DNA of 56,680 bases from Clostridiales bacterium (GTDB lineage Bacteria; Bacillota; Clostridia; Lachnospirales; Lachnospiraceae), in assembly GCA_012523775.1 (NCBI GenBank), contig JAAYTK010000032.1, positions 1 through 56,680 on the forward strand, written 5' to 3'. Position numbers and translations under genes: made by a program. The notes beneath the pieces are model-generated. The model was not told where the DNA came from. It searched no databases and worked only from the letters and a program-made list of their open reading frames with translations. Positions 8,645-17,143 of the stretch are shown here, one piece after another (position 1 is the first letter of the stretch; each line of letters begins with the position of its first letter).

Positions 8645-9316
8645 ATGATCTGTATAGGTTTTGTAGGGATAGAGGCATTTGACATTATCCTTTATATGAG
8701 TAAGACTCTTGCATTGCTCAACTATCAGGTCCTTATTATTGATTTGTCCTGTTCTGAAGCCTTAACCAAATCAATTTTACATGGAATGGACTTGGATAGT
8801 ACGAGAGATATAATACATTATCGTGGTATCAACTATATTAGAAGGATACCCTGTAAGAAAGAGCTTAATGACTTTAAGAATGGTGTTATCTTTGTGGCAT
8901 ATGGTAGTAATTATGAAAAAATAGATTCGCTAAATCCGGATTATATAAATTTTATAACTGATCCATTTCCAAATAATATAGACAGAATAAAAAGATGTCT
9001 ATGTGATGAAAAAGCAGATGGATTAAAGTTAAAAATTCTGGTACGCAACATAATATCAATCGAGGATTTTGAAAGAACGATAGATAGATTAGATATACCG
9101 TTTGAGTCGATTAGTAAAGAATATGTATATTATGATATTAATGATTACGAGAATGCTCTGAGATGTCAGATATCTCAGGATATCCGCTTCAAAAGAATAT
9201 CATCGGGACTAAAGAGGATAATCATCAATGATATATGTAATATACTCTCCGATATTAAGCCGTATAAGATTCAAAAAGCGTTCTTAAATGCTTCAAAAGG
9301 AGTGAGTATAAGATGA
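8645..9316 (+). CDS. MinD/ParA-like protein 2, P-loop lost
   Basis: 223 residues, GGGAGGG before ATG. The first strand and loop read ICIGFVGIEAFDIILYMSKTL, matching the position of the ParA/MinD P-loop but without the Gly-Lys-Thr residues; YQVLIIDLS follows as the second strand. The rest fits an alpha/beta fold with a helical C-terminus. Very different from its two neighbours of the same class, so the three are not recent duplicates. Its role is inferred from position only: it sits between the CpaB-like gene and another TadZ-like gene. ATGA overlap with the next gene. Confidence 0.5.
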   Translation: MICIGFVGIEAFDIILYMSKTLALLNYQVLIIDLSCSEALTKSILHGMDLDSTRDIIHYRGINYIRRIPCKKELNDFKNGVIFVAYGSNYEKIDSLNPDYINFITDPFPNNIDRIKRCLCDEKADGLKLKILVRNIISIEDFERTIDRLDIPFESISKEYVYYDINDYENALRCQISQDIRFKRISSGLKRIIINDICNILSDIKPYKIQKAFLNASKGVSIR

Positions 9317-10221
9317 GTAAAATTGTATTTTGGTCGCCCTTTCACGGACAGGGGCAGACCAGCAACCTCCATATAATATCATTGATCGCATGTCTTATTT
9401 TTAATAAGAAGACGTTAATGATGCATACACATTTTACAATGAATAATTTTGAAGGTCCCTTGATCGGTAAATGTATGGAGAGATTAAGTACGGACGATAA
9501 CAGTATATTTCAGGATATAGGTATAGATGCTGCTGTAATGTACAGCCGGATGAATCAATTGGTCGGTGATACTCTTGAAAGCTGCTGCATTACCTTTCCA
9601 AACACTAATTTACTATTGCTCCCCGGTACGGAGATAAAAAACCGTGAAATATTTGAACGGGATATAAGCAGTACTGTTTGTCGAATGATAAAGCATTCAG
9701 AGAACTGTGTTGATATTATTGCGATTGATACAAACAGTGGGAATGACAGCTTATCAATTAAGCTTATATCATCAGCAGATGTTATTGTTGTTAACCTGAC
9801 ACAGCGAAGATACGTTCTAAAAAGACTGTTTATGGAGTACGGAGATATTATGAGTAATAAGAATGTATTTTTTCTGTTTGGTAAATATGATAAAAACTCT
9901 GCATATAATATCCAGAACTGCAGAAGAAAATACAGAAAATTTATACGAAAGGAAAACTCAGGGGTAATACCATACTGTACTAAGTTTATGGACGCACAAA
10001 ATGAATGTAATATCATAGGCATGGTAAGTAAAGGTATACATAACAAGGATATAGAGATCAGTAAGTTTACGAATCCGGTAATAAAACTGTTTAACCTGAG
10101 ACAGAATGCTGCCGGAGAAACAGATGAATTCTTTAATCAGGCATATAACAGTACAAGGAAAATAATAAATATGCTTAATATTACAGAGGAGAAATTTCAA
10201 AAGGAGAGTAGTGGAGCATGA
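9313..10221 (+). CDS. MinD/TadZ-like protein 3, atypical P-loop
   Basis: 302 residues. The N-terminus KIVFWSPFHGQGQTSN keeps G-x-G-x-T-S of the deviant Walker A motif but has Gln where the catalytic lysines should be. IIAIDTNSGNDSLSIKLI and SSADVIVVNLTQ correspond to the switch II and adenine-side strands of MinD/CpaE. In Tad systems TadZ/CpaE localises the assembly platform at the cell pole; this protein is the best candidate for that job although ATP hydrolysis is doubtful. The gene ends inside the start of the ATPase gene by a 4-base ATGA overlap. Confidence 0.65.
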   Translation: MSKIVFWSPFHGQGQTSNLHIISLIACLIFNKKTLMMHTHFTMNNFEGPLIGKCMERLSTDDNSIFQDIGIDAAVMYSRMNQLVGDTLESCCITFPNTNLLLLPGTEIKNREIFERDISSTVCRMIKHSENCVDIIAIDTNSGNDSLSIKLISSADVIVVNLTQRRYVLKRLFMEYGDIMSNKNVFFLFGKYDKNSAYNIQNCRRKYRKFIRKENSGVIPYCTKFMDAQNECNIIGMVSKGIHNKDIEISKFTNPVIKLFNLRQNAAGETDEFFNQAYNSTRKIINMLNITEEKFQKESSGA

Positions 10222-12065
10222 GGATATTTGATTTAGTACTCTCTATATTACTAATAACCTGTGTCGCAGTAACTGTTTATTATATATTTAAGGCCAGAGT
10301 AGATTATGATATTACGGCTACTAAATATTCATTAGAAGTCTTATGTGACAGGTTTAAGAATATCATCAGCGATATTATAAATATGGACATGGATCTACTT
10401 AATCTTAACAAAAGAGATCTCAATAACAGGCGAGCATTAAAACGGTCTTTAAGTAATGCAATAAGAAGATGCTCACAGGGGGATATGAATTCAAAAATTA
10501 TTGTCCTGTCAAGAGTAAAGCATACCCTATTGAATGTTATAAATATTAATGAGGAAAATATCAATGATGTCATAGCATTTAATGATATCGAGCGTCTTAA
10601 TGCTACTGATAAATTTGAGATTATGATGTATCTGCAAAAACAGAGCGGAAACTCGAATATGTTTCAGGGAATATGTGAAACTACAGGACTGGACAGATTA
10701 TGTAAGGGTGAAGAAGGTTATTACTATTGTATTTCTGATGAGGATATACATATGGCATATAATAAGATACATAATTTGCTGTCCTTTGATGATAAGCTTA
10801 ATATTTTGTCCCAAAGAGTATACGAAGATACCTATGGCTTATCTGTTGTTGATCTGTTAATCATGGAAGACACTTCTTTGGATAGTATATCGGGTGGGGT
10901 GTCCGGTATTACCAGTAATAATTGTAGCTATATTGAGGATGATATTATATCTGGAAGTCATAAACCTTCCCGTACTTATGACAGTATATGGGTTGTTTAT
11001 AAAGGAAAACCAATTCATCTGAAATTCTTGTCCTTTGGTTCAGATAAAGAAATTAGACGTATATGCAAAAATCTAGCAGAGCATGGCAGAACAGGTCACT
11101 TAACTTCATCAGAAGGTGGAATTAAAACACATCTTGCGGATGGGAGCAGAGTGACAGTGTTTAGACCAAACAATTCTTCTCAGTGGACATTCTTTGTCCG
11201 TAAGTATGCTAATACGGCATATTTTGAGCTAAAGGATCTTATTACAGACCATGATAGCCATTATCCCATAGAGACTATAAGATGGGCTATTCATGGATGT
11301 GTCAATCTCTTTTTCACCGGTGATCAAAATTCGGGTAAGACTACTTATACCAGAGCGGCAGTAAAGGAAATTGATAAAAGACAGCCGATTAGAACGCTTG
11401 AAGCAGATTTTGAGCTATACCTAAATGATGCTTATGCTGATAAAAACATTTTAGGTACAAGACCAAGTGCGAGACTACCGTTTCCTAAGCTGATAGAGCT
11501 TCTGAAGAGCTCAGAAGCACATACAGTTTTATTCGGTGAAACAGCAAGCTTGGAACACGCTAAGCATCTTATTGATCTTCTTTTGGCAGGAACTAAGCGA
11601 ATCATATCTACCGGGCATTGGGCTACAACTGACGATTTGATTTCTTATTTTGTCCATGCACTTAGTGGATATGGCAATTCAGATGTTGAAATTATCCAAT
11701 CCATGGTGGCCAGACTAATTCGTCTTGATATTCACTGTGTGAAGGATAATGACGGTCATAGATATATTGACCGAATTACTGAGATTATCCCATATGATAG
11801 TGAAGAGAGGTCTCCTAATGGGGATCAAGGTGTAATCGGACGCCTTGGGGAGATCTCACACTATCTAAAGCTACTGACCCGTAAGAAGGCTTACTATACA
11901 AGAGACATTGTTATATATGAGGAAGGCAGATACAGGATGATAAATGGGTTTAGTGATGGATTGGCTGAAATAATACTAAACAATTTACCTCCTGATAAGC
12001 GTCAAAGTTTTTTAGATTTTAATGAGAGGAATAATGCTAGATTCAATGATGTTAAAGTTATATAA
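10218..12065 (+). CDS. TadA/CpaF-like secretion ATPase with N-terminal membrane helix
   Basis: 615 residues. Residues 1-26 form a membrane helix, unusual because TadA/CpaF proteins are soluble. The N-terminal half (about 30-240) is helical; the secretion-ATPase core begins near 255. Walker A is FFTGDQNSGKTTYTRAA (about 370-387); the Walker B/Glu region is TVLFGETASLEHAKHL, where usual TadA proteins have I-x-V-G-E-V-R-G-x-E; ISTGHWATTDDL keeps the His-box histidine. The enzyme would power pilus or substrate movement from the cytoplasm. It overlaps the gene before by 4 bases and the membrane platform gene after it, so the three are translationally coupled. Confidence 0.8.
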   Translation: MRIFDLVLSILLITCVAVTVYYIFKARVDYDITATKYSLEVLCDRFKNIISDIINMDMDLLNLNKRDLNNRRALKRSLSNAIRRCSQGDMNSKIIVLSRVKHTLLNVININEENINDVIAFNDIERLNATDKFEIMMYLQKQSGNSNMFQGICETTGLDRLCKGEEGYYYCISDEDIHMAYNKIHNLLSFDDKLNILSQRVYEDTYGLSVVDLLIMEDTSLDSISGGVSGITSNNCSYIEDDIISGSHKPSRTYDSIWVVYKGKPIHLKFLSFGSDKEIRRICKNLAEHGRTGHLTSSEGGIKTHLADGSRVTVFRPNNSSQWTFFVRKYANTAYFELKDLITDHDSHYPIETIRWAIHGCVNLFFTGDQNSGKTTYTRAAVKEIDKRQPIRTLEADFELYLNDAYADKNILGTRPSARLPFPKLIELLKSSEAHTVLFGETASLEHAKHLIDLLLAGTKRIISTGHWATTDDLISYFVHALSGYGNSDVEIIQSMVARLIRLDIHCVKDNDGHRYIDRITEIIPYDSEERSPNGDQGVIGRLGEISHYLKLLTRKKAYYTRDIVIYEEGRYRMINGFSDGLAEIILNNLPPDKRQSFLDFNERNNARFNDVKVI

Positions 12066-13932
12066 GTCATTAAGTGGCTTTCCACTTACCCGAGAATATA
12101 TAAGAAAACTGTCGTATCAATATCGTTTAATAAGTCCCTGTGACAGCAAGACAATAGCAAGAAAAACGGTTGCTTCATTATTGATATCCTGGTCTCTTAG
12201 TATTGGAACTATCATAATTATATATTTGTCTGATAGGAGGCTGATAACCCTAATTACTGTAGGAATTGCTTTATATATAATTAATTCGGAAGTGGTAAGC
12301 AGAATAGCTAAAAGACATGAAATCAGGCTTTTACTCGAAATGCAGAAGATGATTTCAGAGGTTATTCATTATTATTATACGGAGTATCGTGTAGATGATG
12401 CTTTATATAAAGCAAGGGAGCATCTTGGTCCGGATATGAAAGTTGCTTTAGACCGGATATATGAGTTGTTGCAGACAAGTGACAGAGAAGACGGTCTTAG
12501 AGAATATTATGATAACATACCTAATAAATATCTACGGGCTTTTGTCAGTCAATGTGTAGGTGTTATGGAGCGTGGTGATCAAGTTCTTGATGGAAAGCTT
12601 CTTTTTGTAAAAAACCTGGAAAACTTGCAGAGGGAAGTTGACATCGAGGAAGAAAAGCTTCAGAGACTCAATATGGAATTCATGGGTGTAATACTATGTG
12701 TTGTTGCTCCGATTTTCTGTATAAATATTGTGAAGCAATTTGCAATAAGTCTCAAAGAGAATATGGCTAATTTTTATTATGGTCGCCAGGGCTTTTTATT
12801 GGATTTGGGACTATTGGTAATTATTCTCGGTATATATGTGATTATGCGAAAAAGCGCTGAATATACAGTGTTTCATCAATCGAATCATAAGTGGCTGTAT
12901 GCTATAAATAGAATCGGATTAATTAAAACAGCTATGGATAATTACTGTGACAAGAATGCTTCCAAGCAGGAAAGATTACAAAAAGAGCTAAGAAACAGTG
13001 GAAACAACCTTCGTGCCAGATATTTCACTCTTCGTAGTTTCCTAATTGCCGTATCAATATTTATATTATCTGTTGGTATAACCATATATTTGCATAGCCA
13101 TAGCAGAAAGCAGTTGCTTACAGTAAAAACCTATGAGATGGAGCTGTTATCACCGACGGCTAAGCTAAACCAATATGAATCGATGGCAGGCACCATAGAA
13201 GAATATACAAGAAAATACATAGAAAACCCGCATTTATTACCTAATACCAAAGAAGAACTTACTAGGGAATTTAAAAGAGATGGGATATATTATAATCTAC
13301 CCATTTCTAATGCATTGGCTAATGATGTTTTTCAACGTGTGGAAAAATACCAAGAAGAACATATATCATTTCCGGACCTGGTTTTATGCTTATGTATTAG
13401 TATTATCTCTTATTATATTCCACTAATCATTTTAAGATATGGCTCGACAGTATCTAAAGATGCAATGGAGGACGAGGTCAATCAGTTCAATGCAATAATC
13501 GGTATGCTTATGTATAACGAGTCTGTAACAGTGAAGCAGATATTAATCGAGATGGAGTCTTTTGCGGTGGTATTTAAACAATCGATTAGAATATGTATCG
13601 ACGATTATGCATCCGGTGATTTGGAAGCATTGATCGCCTTAAAGGACAGAGAGCCTTATGAACCCTTTAGAAGAATCGTTGATAACCTTATTCGATGCGA
13701 TGAAGTACCGATATATCAAGGATTTGCCGAAATACGGTTAGATCAGGATGGATATATTTCTAAAAGAAAGCTTTCCAATGAGAAGTCTATACGAAGAAGA
13801 GTCATTAGAGCATATCTGCTTGCTGCAATCCCCTTCCTTTTATTGTTTTCCTATGGTCTGGCACCGGCATTAATATCGACGATTAAGGAACTGAACATAA
13901 TGATTGAAGAGATTGAGAATACAGTATGGTAA
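12022..13932 (+). CDS. TadB/TadC-like membrane platform protein
   Basis: Up to 636 residues; possible starts are ATG 12022, 12034 and 12046 and no ribosome binding site decides between them. About seven membrane segments are visible (about 45-65, 70-88, 220-240, 258-276, 340-360, 447-467, 593-615), with soluble helical segments between them. The two halves each have the pattern of a type II secretion F domain: a cytoplasmic helical bundle followed by membrane helices. Known Tad systems use two separate proteins, TadB and TadC, of about 300 residues each, so this may be a fusion of the two. It overlaps the ATPase gene, as expected for interacting partners. Confidence 0.65.
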   Translation: MRGIMLDSMMLKLYKSLSGFPLTREYIRKLSYQYRLISPCDSKTIARKTVASLLISWSLSIGTIIIIYLSDRRLITLITVGIALYIINSEVVSRIAKRHEIRLLLEMQKMISEVIHYYYTEYRVDDALYKAREHLGPDMKVALDRIYELLQTSDREDGLREYYDNIPNKYLRAFVSQCVGVMERGDQVLDGKLLFVKNLENLQREVDIEEEKLQRLNMEFMGVILCVVAPIFCINIVKQFAISLKENMANFYYGRQGFLLDLGLLVIILGIYVIMRKSAEYTVFHQSNHKWLYAINRIGLIKTAMDNYCDKNASKQERLQKELRNSGNNLRARYFTLRSFLIAVSIFILSVGITIYLHSHSRKQLLTVKTYEMELLSPTAKLNQYESMAGTIEEYTRKYIENPHLLPNTKEELTREFKRDGIYYNLPISNALANDVFQRVEKYQEEHISFPDLVLCLCISIISYYIPLIILRYGSTVSKDAMEDEVNQFNAIIGMLMYNESVTVKQILIEMESFAVVFKQSIRICIDDYASGDLEALIALKDREPYEPFRRIVDNLIRCDEVPIYQGFAEIRLDQDGYISKRKLSNEKSIRRRVIRAYLLAAIPFLLLFSYGLAPALISTIKELNIMIEEIENTVW

Positions 13933-13968
13933 TTTTTTAGAATCTAGATATATTTTAAGGAGGAATTT

Positions 13969-14406
13969 ATGAGAACAAAAAACAGTGATATAGCAGTAAA
14001 AATATTTCTTGTAGTTGTAGCGGTAATTTTAGTAGGGCTAATTATTGCATGGTCCACTGGAGTGTTTAAGGACAAAAAGAATGATCTTAATAAGGGTACA
14101 GAGAAGATTAACAATGCAATTAGCTCCATGGTCGAATTTGATATGCTAATGTATGATGACAACAGCATAAGCGGAGACGCTTTGGTTGATTTAATCGAAA
14201 GGGTATGCAAGGAGCAGTTGGATCTGTCAATAGTCGTAAAAACCAATCAGAACAATACCGGTACAACATATACTAAAAGTGCCACACCAACCTTGACACC
14301 TAATAAAACGGATGATGGATATATAAATCCCAATGGCTTATTCAGGGGTGAGGTTATAAGAAATGAAAATGACGTTATAACGGGTATTACTTTTACACAG
14401 CATTGA
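13969..14406 (+). CDS. pilin-like protein 1
   Basis: 145 residues with a strong AAGGAGGA ribosome binding site. The N-terminus RTKNSDIAVKIF is followed by one long hydrophobic helix (about 12-31), then an extracytoplasmic domain, a layout shared with pilins. There is no G-x4-E prepilin cleavage site. It is paralogous to the next gene: both start with K-N-S-D, share Y-D-x3-I-x-G-x3-V-x-L-I near residues 55-70, and end in GEVIR-x-EN-x-VI-x-G-x-x-FTQ. A Thr/Asn-rich linker separates the last motif. Probably a major or minor subunit of the surface structure made by the upstream machine. Confidence 0.6.
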   Translation: MRTKNSDIAVKIFLVVVAVILVGLIIAWSTGVFKDKKNDLNKGTEKINNAISSMVEFDMLMYDDNSISGDALVDLIERVCKEQLDLSIVVKTNQNNTGTTYTKSATPTLTPNKTDDGYINPNGLFRGEVIRNENDVITGITFTQH

Positions 14407-14449
14407 TTATACGTCTTATTACATATATTGATGGGAAGGTGGAAGAGAA

Positions 14450-14911
14450 TTGAAGCTCAAGAATAGTGATCTGATTCCCCAAATATTTATTGCTGTTGTG
14501 AGTGTTATTATAGTTGGAATAATAATTCACTATGTAATGAATTCGGTAAAAAGTACAACGAGACTTGCAAATACAGTTATAGCAAATACTGAGGAAGCAG
14601 CCTGCGATTATATTGAATATGAGCTGGTGAAATATGATGGTGAAGAAATAAGGGGTTCTGAGATAGTCAATTTAATAAAGAAGAAGCTTGGGGATTATTT
14701 ACCCGCAGAAAAGGCACCAATATATGTTGAGGTAATAACCAAAGACCCCAATTCATTTTATAATAATATATACAATAACAATGCTTATATTAATGATATA
14801 AAGAATTTTTCCAGTATAGAGCATTATATTAAACCGACAGCAATGTTTGCCGGGGAGGTCATCAGAACTGAAAACAGAGTCATTATCGGGGTTAAATTCA
14901 CACAGAGATAA
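14450..14911 (+). CDS. pilin-like protein 2, paralogue of the preceding gene
   Basis: 153 residues from TTG 14450 (AAGGTGG 8 bases upstream). It has the same layout as the preceding protein: KLKNSDLIPQIF, a hydrophobic helix (about 12-31), YELVKYDGEEIRGSEIVNLI, and the C-terminal GEVIRTENRVIIGVKFTQR. The middle contains an Asn/Tyr-rich stretch (NNIYNNNAYIND). The conservation of the last 15 residues in both proteins suggests a common interaction surface. Canonical prepilin motifs are absent. Confidence 0.6.
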   Translation: MKLKNSDLIPQIFIAVVSVIIVGIIIHYVMNSVKSTTRLANTVIANTEEAACDYIEYELVKYDGEEIRGSEIVNLIKKKLGDYLPAEKAPIYVEVITKDPNSFYNNIYNNNAYINDIKNFSSIEHYIKPTAMFAGEVIRTENRVIIGVKFTQR

Positions 14912-14928
14912 TTATTTCGGAGAAGAGT

Positions 14929-15306
14929 ATGAAAAACGCATTGAAAAATTTCTTGGAAATTGTTATAGGGTCCATATTAATTAGCTTAAGCTTACTATAT
15001 TTATTAACTCAATATAAATCCTTATCAAGCTTAACGGATTTAATGAAACAGAAAGTAATAGAAGATAACAGGGTATTTCAACAACAAACAATTAATGAAA
15101 GCTACATCGATGACGATGAGCTATATGCCACAATAATGGGATATAGAGAATGTCCTATAATTATTGATGGAAACGTTGTTCCGGTTATCGGCCATGATTA
15201 TAAGGATTATATTACGTTTATACGGAAGGGCTGTTATGAAAAGAAATATCATTATGATGCTGATAGAAAATTAATTATGGTAGTCTATTCACATGTAGGC
15301 TCATAA
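14929..15306 (+). CDS. small pilin-like membrane-anchored protein
   Basis: 125 residues. A single membrane helix at residues 8-27 (FLEIVIGSILISLSLLYLL) and a small extracytoplasmic domain with a run of acidic residues (YIDDDELYATI) and a beta-rich end. No database family recognised. By position and layout it could be a minor pilin or pseudopilin (TadE/TadF-like). It lies 17 bases after the previous gene and 16 bases before the next. Confidence 0.5.
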   Translation: MKNALKNFLEIVIGSILISLSLLYLLTQYKSLSSLTDLMKQKVIEDNRVFQQQTINESYIDDDELYATIMGYRECPIIIDGNVVPVIGHDYKDYITFIRKGCYEKKYHYDADRKLIMVVYSHVGS

Positions 15307-15322
15307 TCCTTAGGAGTATATT

Positions 15323-17143
15323 ATGGATTTTCCGGGTAGATTATTGGCAAGTATTGTAGCTGTTATATTAGTCTTTTTATTTCCTCTGCAGTATATTGCC
15401 GAACTATATAATGAAAACATAGATATCCAGGTGGATGAAGTAACACATCGGTTTACTGATACTATAAGGAACAAGGGATATATTGATAAAGAGACATATG
15501 AAGCTTATCTAGGCTATCTAGATACTACAGGTGAAATGTATGAACTTGATCTTCAGGACATACATCCCGTAACCGGTACTGAAATAAATGGAATGGCTGT
15601 ATATAATTCGCAAGGGTCTTTTATGAAACTGTCTCATGGTGAGATAGAGTCATTTTATCCGCATGTTCATACAGATGAGTTTTATGAGGAAAATAGAGAT
15701 AATGAGGATGATTATGTAATCACATCTATAAGTGCTACTCCGCCTTCACAAACTATTGAAAGGTATAGTCATCCAAACTTTACTGTAATGGTCCATTATA
15801 AGAATGGTACATGTGAAATTCTAGACTCTGAACAGTATATAATTGCAGGCTTTGATCCGACGGCTATCGGCCTGCAAGATGTTACGATAATCTATAACGA
15901 TGAGGAAATAATAAAAAGCTGTGTTGTTAATGTAGAAGTAAAGGCGCTAGACAAGGAATGCCACAGGTGTCATCAGGTATATGAGCTTAGTAATGATGAT
16001 TCGGATCCCGGCTGTCCTTATTGTAAGAAACAGACTATTGGAATAGAGGTAAGTCCTGATAATGTTGAGATAACACAAGGAGAAGGTCTTCCGATTACCG
16101 TTATAGGAATATATAGTGACGGCTCTAAAGAGGAAGTAAGCGGATGGACAAGTAATTATAATGCAGAGAGGCTTGGTGTGCAGATTGTAACGATAGAATA
16201 TGGTGGATATGCCACTGATATTATGGTATGGGTTAATGAGGAGCATATGGTCTGTCCGATATGCGGCAATGAATATTTATCTGGAAGTCAATGTCCTATA
16301 TGCGATGAAAATGTTGTAAACATAAGTGTTTCACCAAAAGAAGTGACAGTCGGTCAATATGAATACATACCTATAATAGTAACTGCTTATTATGCTAACG
16401 GTAACATTAGAGTTGTTGACGACTGGAGTATAGATCAAACAACATTGACACCCGGGACATATGAAGCAAATGTTAGTTATAAGGAAGCCGTAGATACTAT
16501 AACTCTTACGGTGCTATCCTTAAATAACATAGAGTGTCCGATATGTGGAACTAATTATGATTCATCAGAGAATTTAAGAGGCTGTCCGATATGCTCTGAA
16601 GAGCTTGTGGGAATAGAAGCATATTTTACAAGCGGTACAAATCTGGTACAGTTGGGAAGCACTCCTAAACTTTCAGTCATTCTTATCTTTAGGGACGGTC
16701 ACAGAGAGCTTGTAACAGATGGATATACTCTTGAAGACTTTTATCCGGATGAGCTTGGAGTTCAGACGGCAAGAGTAATATATAAGGAATTTAGTGCCAC
16801 TGTAGTTATCGAGGTGATAAATATTCTTGATTCACAGACATGTCCCAACGGTCATGTCTTCTATAGGAATGGGGATGGTATAGAAGATGAGAAATGCCCT
16901 TTTTGCCACGTAGAAGATGATATTGGTAAGGTGTTGTATTTTAACATTACTTATACATCCGAGATAATTGACAGGATCTATTGTGAAGGAGTCTACAATA
17001 TTAACCGAGGTAATTATTTATCAGTCATTCTATATAAAAAAGACAGATCTTTGCTATATATATTACAGAATACATTTTGGAGTACCTCCAGGATTGGAAG
17101 GAAAAGAAAATTCACCTATGGAGGGGAGGTAAATAAGAATTAA
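15323..17143 (+). CDS. membrane-anchored protein with alternating Ig-like domains and zinc-ribbon knuckles
   Basis: 606 residues, AGGAG 6 bases before ATG. One N-terminal membrane helix (about 7-26), then a conserved-looking segment FTDTIRNKGYIDKETYEAY that recurs in weaker form in the next protein. After that, four cysteine knuckles appear at about residues 213, 311, 405 and 507: CHRCHQVY...GCPYC, CPICGNEY...QCPIC, CPICGTNY...GCPIC and CPNGHVFY...KCPFC. Between them lie about 70-residue beta-rich Ig-like units (for example IGIEVSPDNVEITQGEGLPI). The period is 94-102 residues. The fourth knuckle is C-x3-H plus C-x2-C. The topology puts these knuckles outside the membrane, an unusual place for zinc ribbons. 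Function unknown; probably a stalk or adhesin subunit of the surface structure. Confidence 0.65.
   Translation: MDFPGRLLASIVAVILVFLFPLQYIAELYNENIDIQVDEVTHRFTDTIRNKGYIDKETYEAYLGYLDTTGEMYELDLQDIHPVTGTEINGMAVYNSQGSFMKLSHGEIESFYPHVHTDEFYEENRDNEDDYVITSISATPPSQTIERYSHPNFTVMVHYKNGTCEILDSEQYIIAGFDPTAIGLQDVTIIYNDEEIIKSCVVNVEVKALDKECHRCHQVYELSNDDSDPGCPYCKKQTIGIEVSPDNVEITQGEGLPITVIGIYSDGSKEEVSGWTSNYNAERLGVQIVTIEYGGYATDIMVWVNEEHMVCPICGNEYLSGSQCPICDENVVNISVSPKEVTVGQYEYIPIIVTAYYANGNIRVVDDWSIDQTTLTPGTYEANVSYKEAVDTITLTVLSLNNIECPICGTNYDSSENLRGCPICSEELVGIEAYFTSGTNLVQLGSTPKLSVILIFRDGHRELVTDGYTLEDFYPDELGVQTARVIYKEFSATVVIEVINILDSQTCPNGHVFYRNGDGIEDEKCPFCHVEDDIGKVLYFNITYTSEIIDRIYCEGVYNINRGNYLSVILYKKDRSLLYILQNTFWSTSRIGRKRKFTYGGEVNKN

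Noticed and set aside
9555-10046. A 163-codon minus-strand frame inside the third MinD-like gene
   Set aside because: It is antisense to a tightly packed operon gene and lacks a ribosome binding site and family features.
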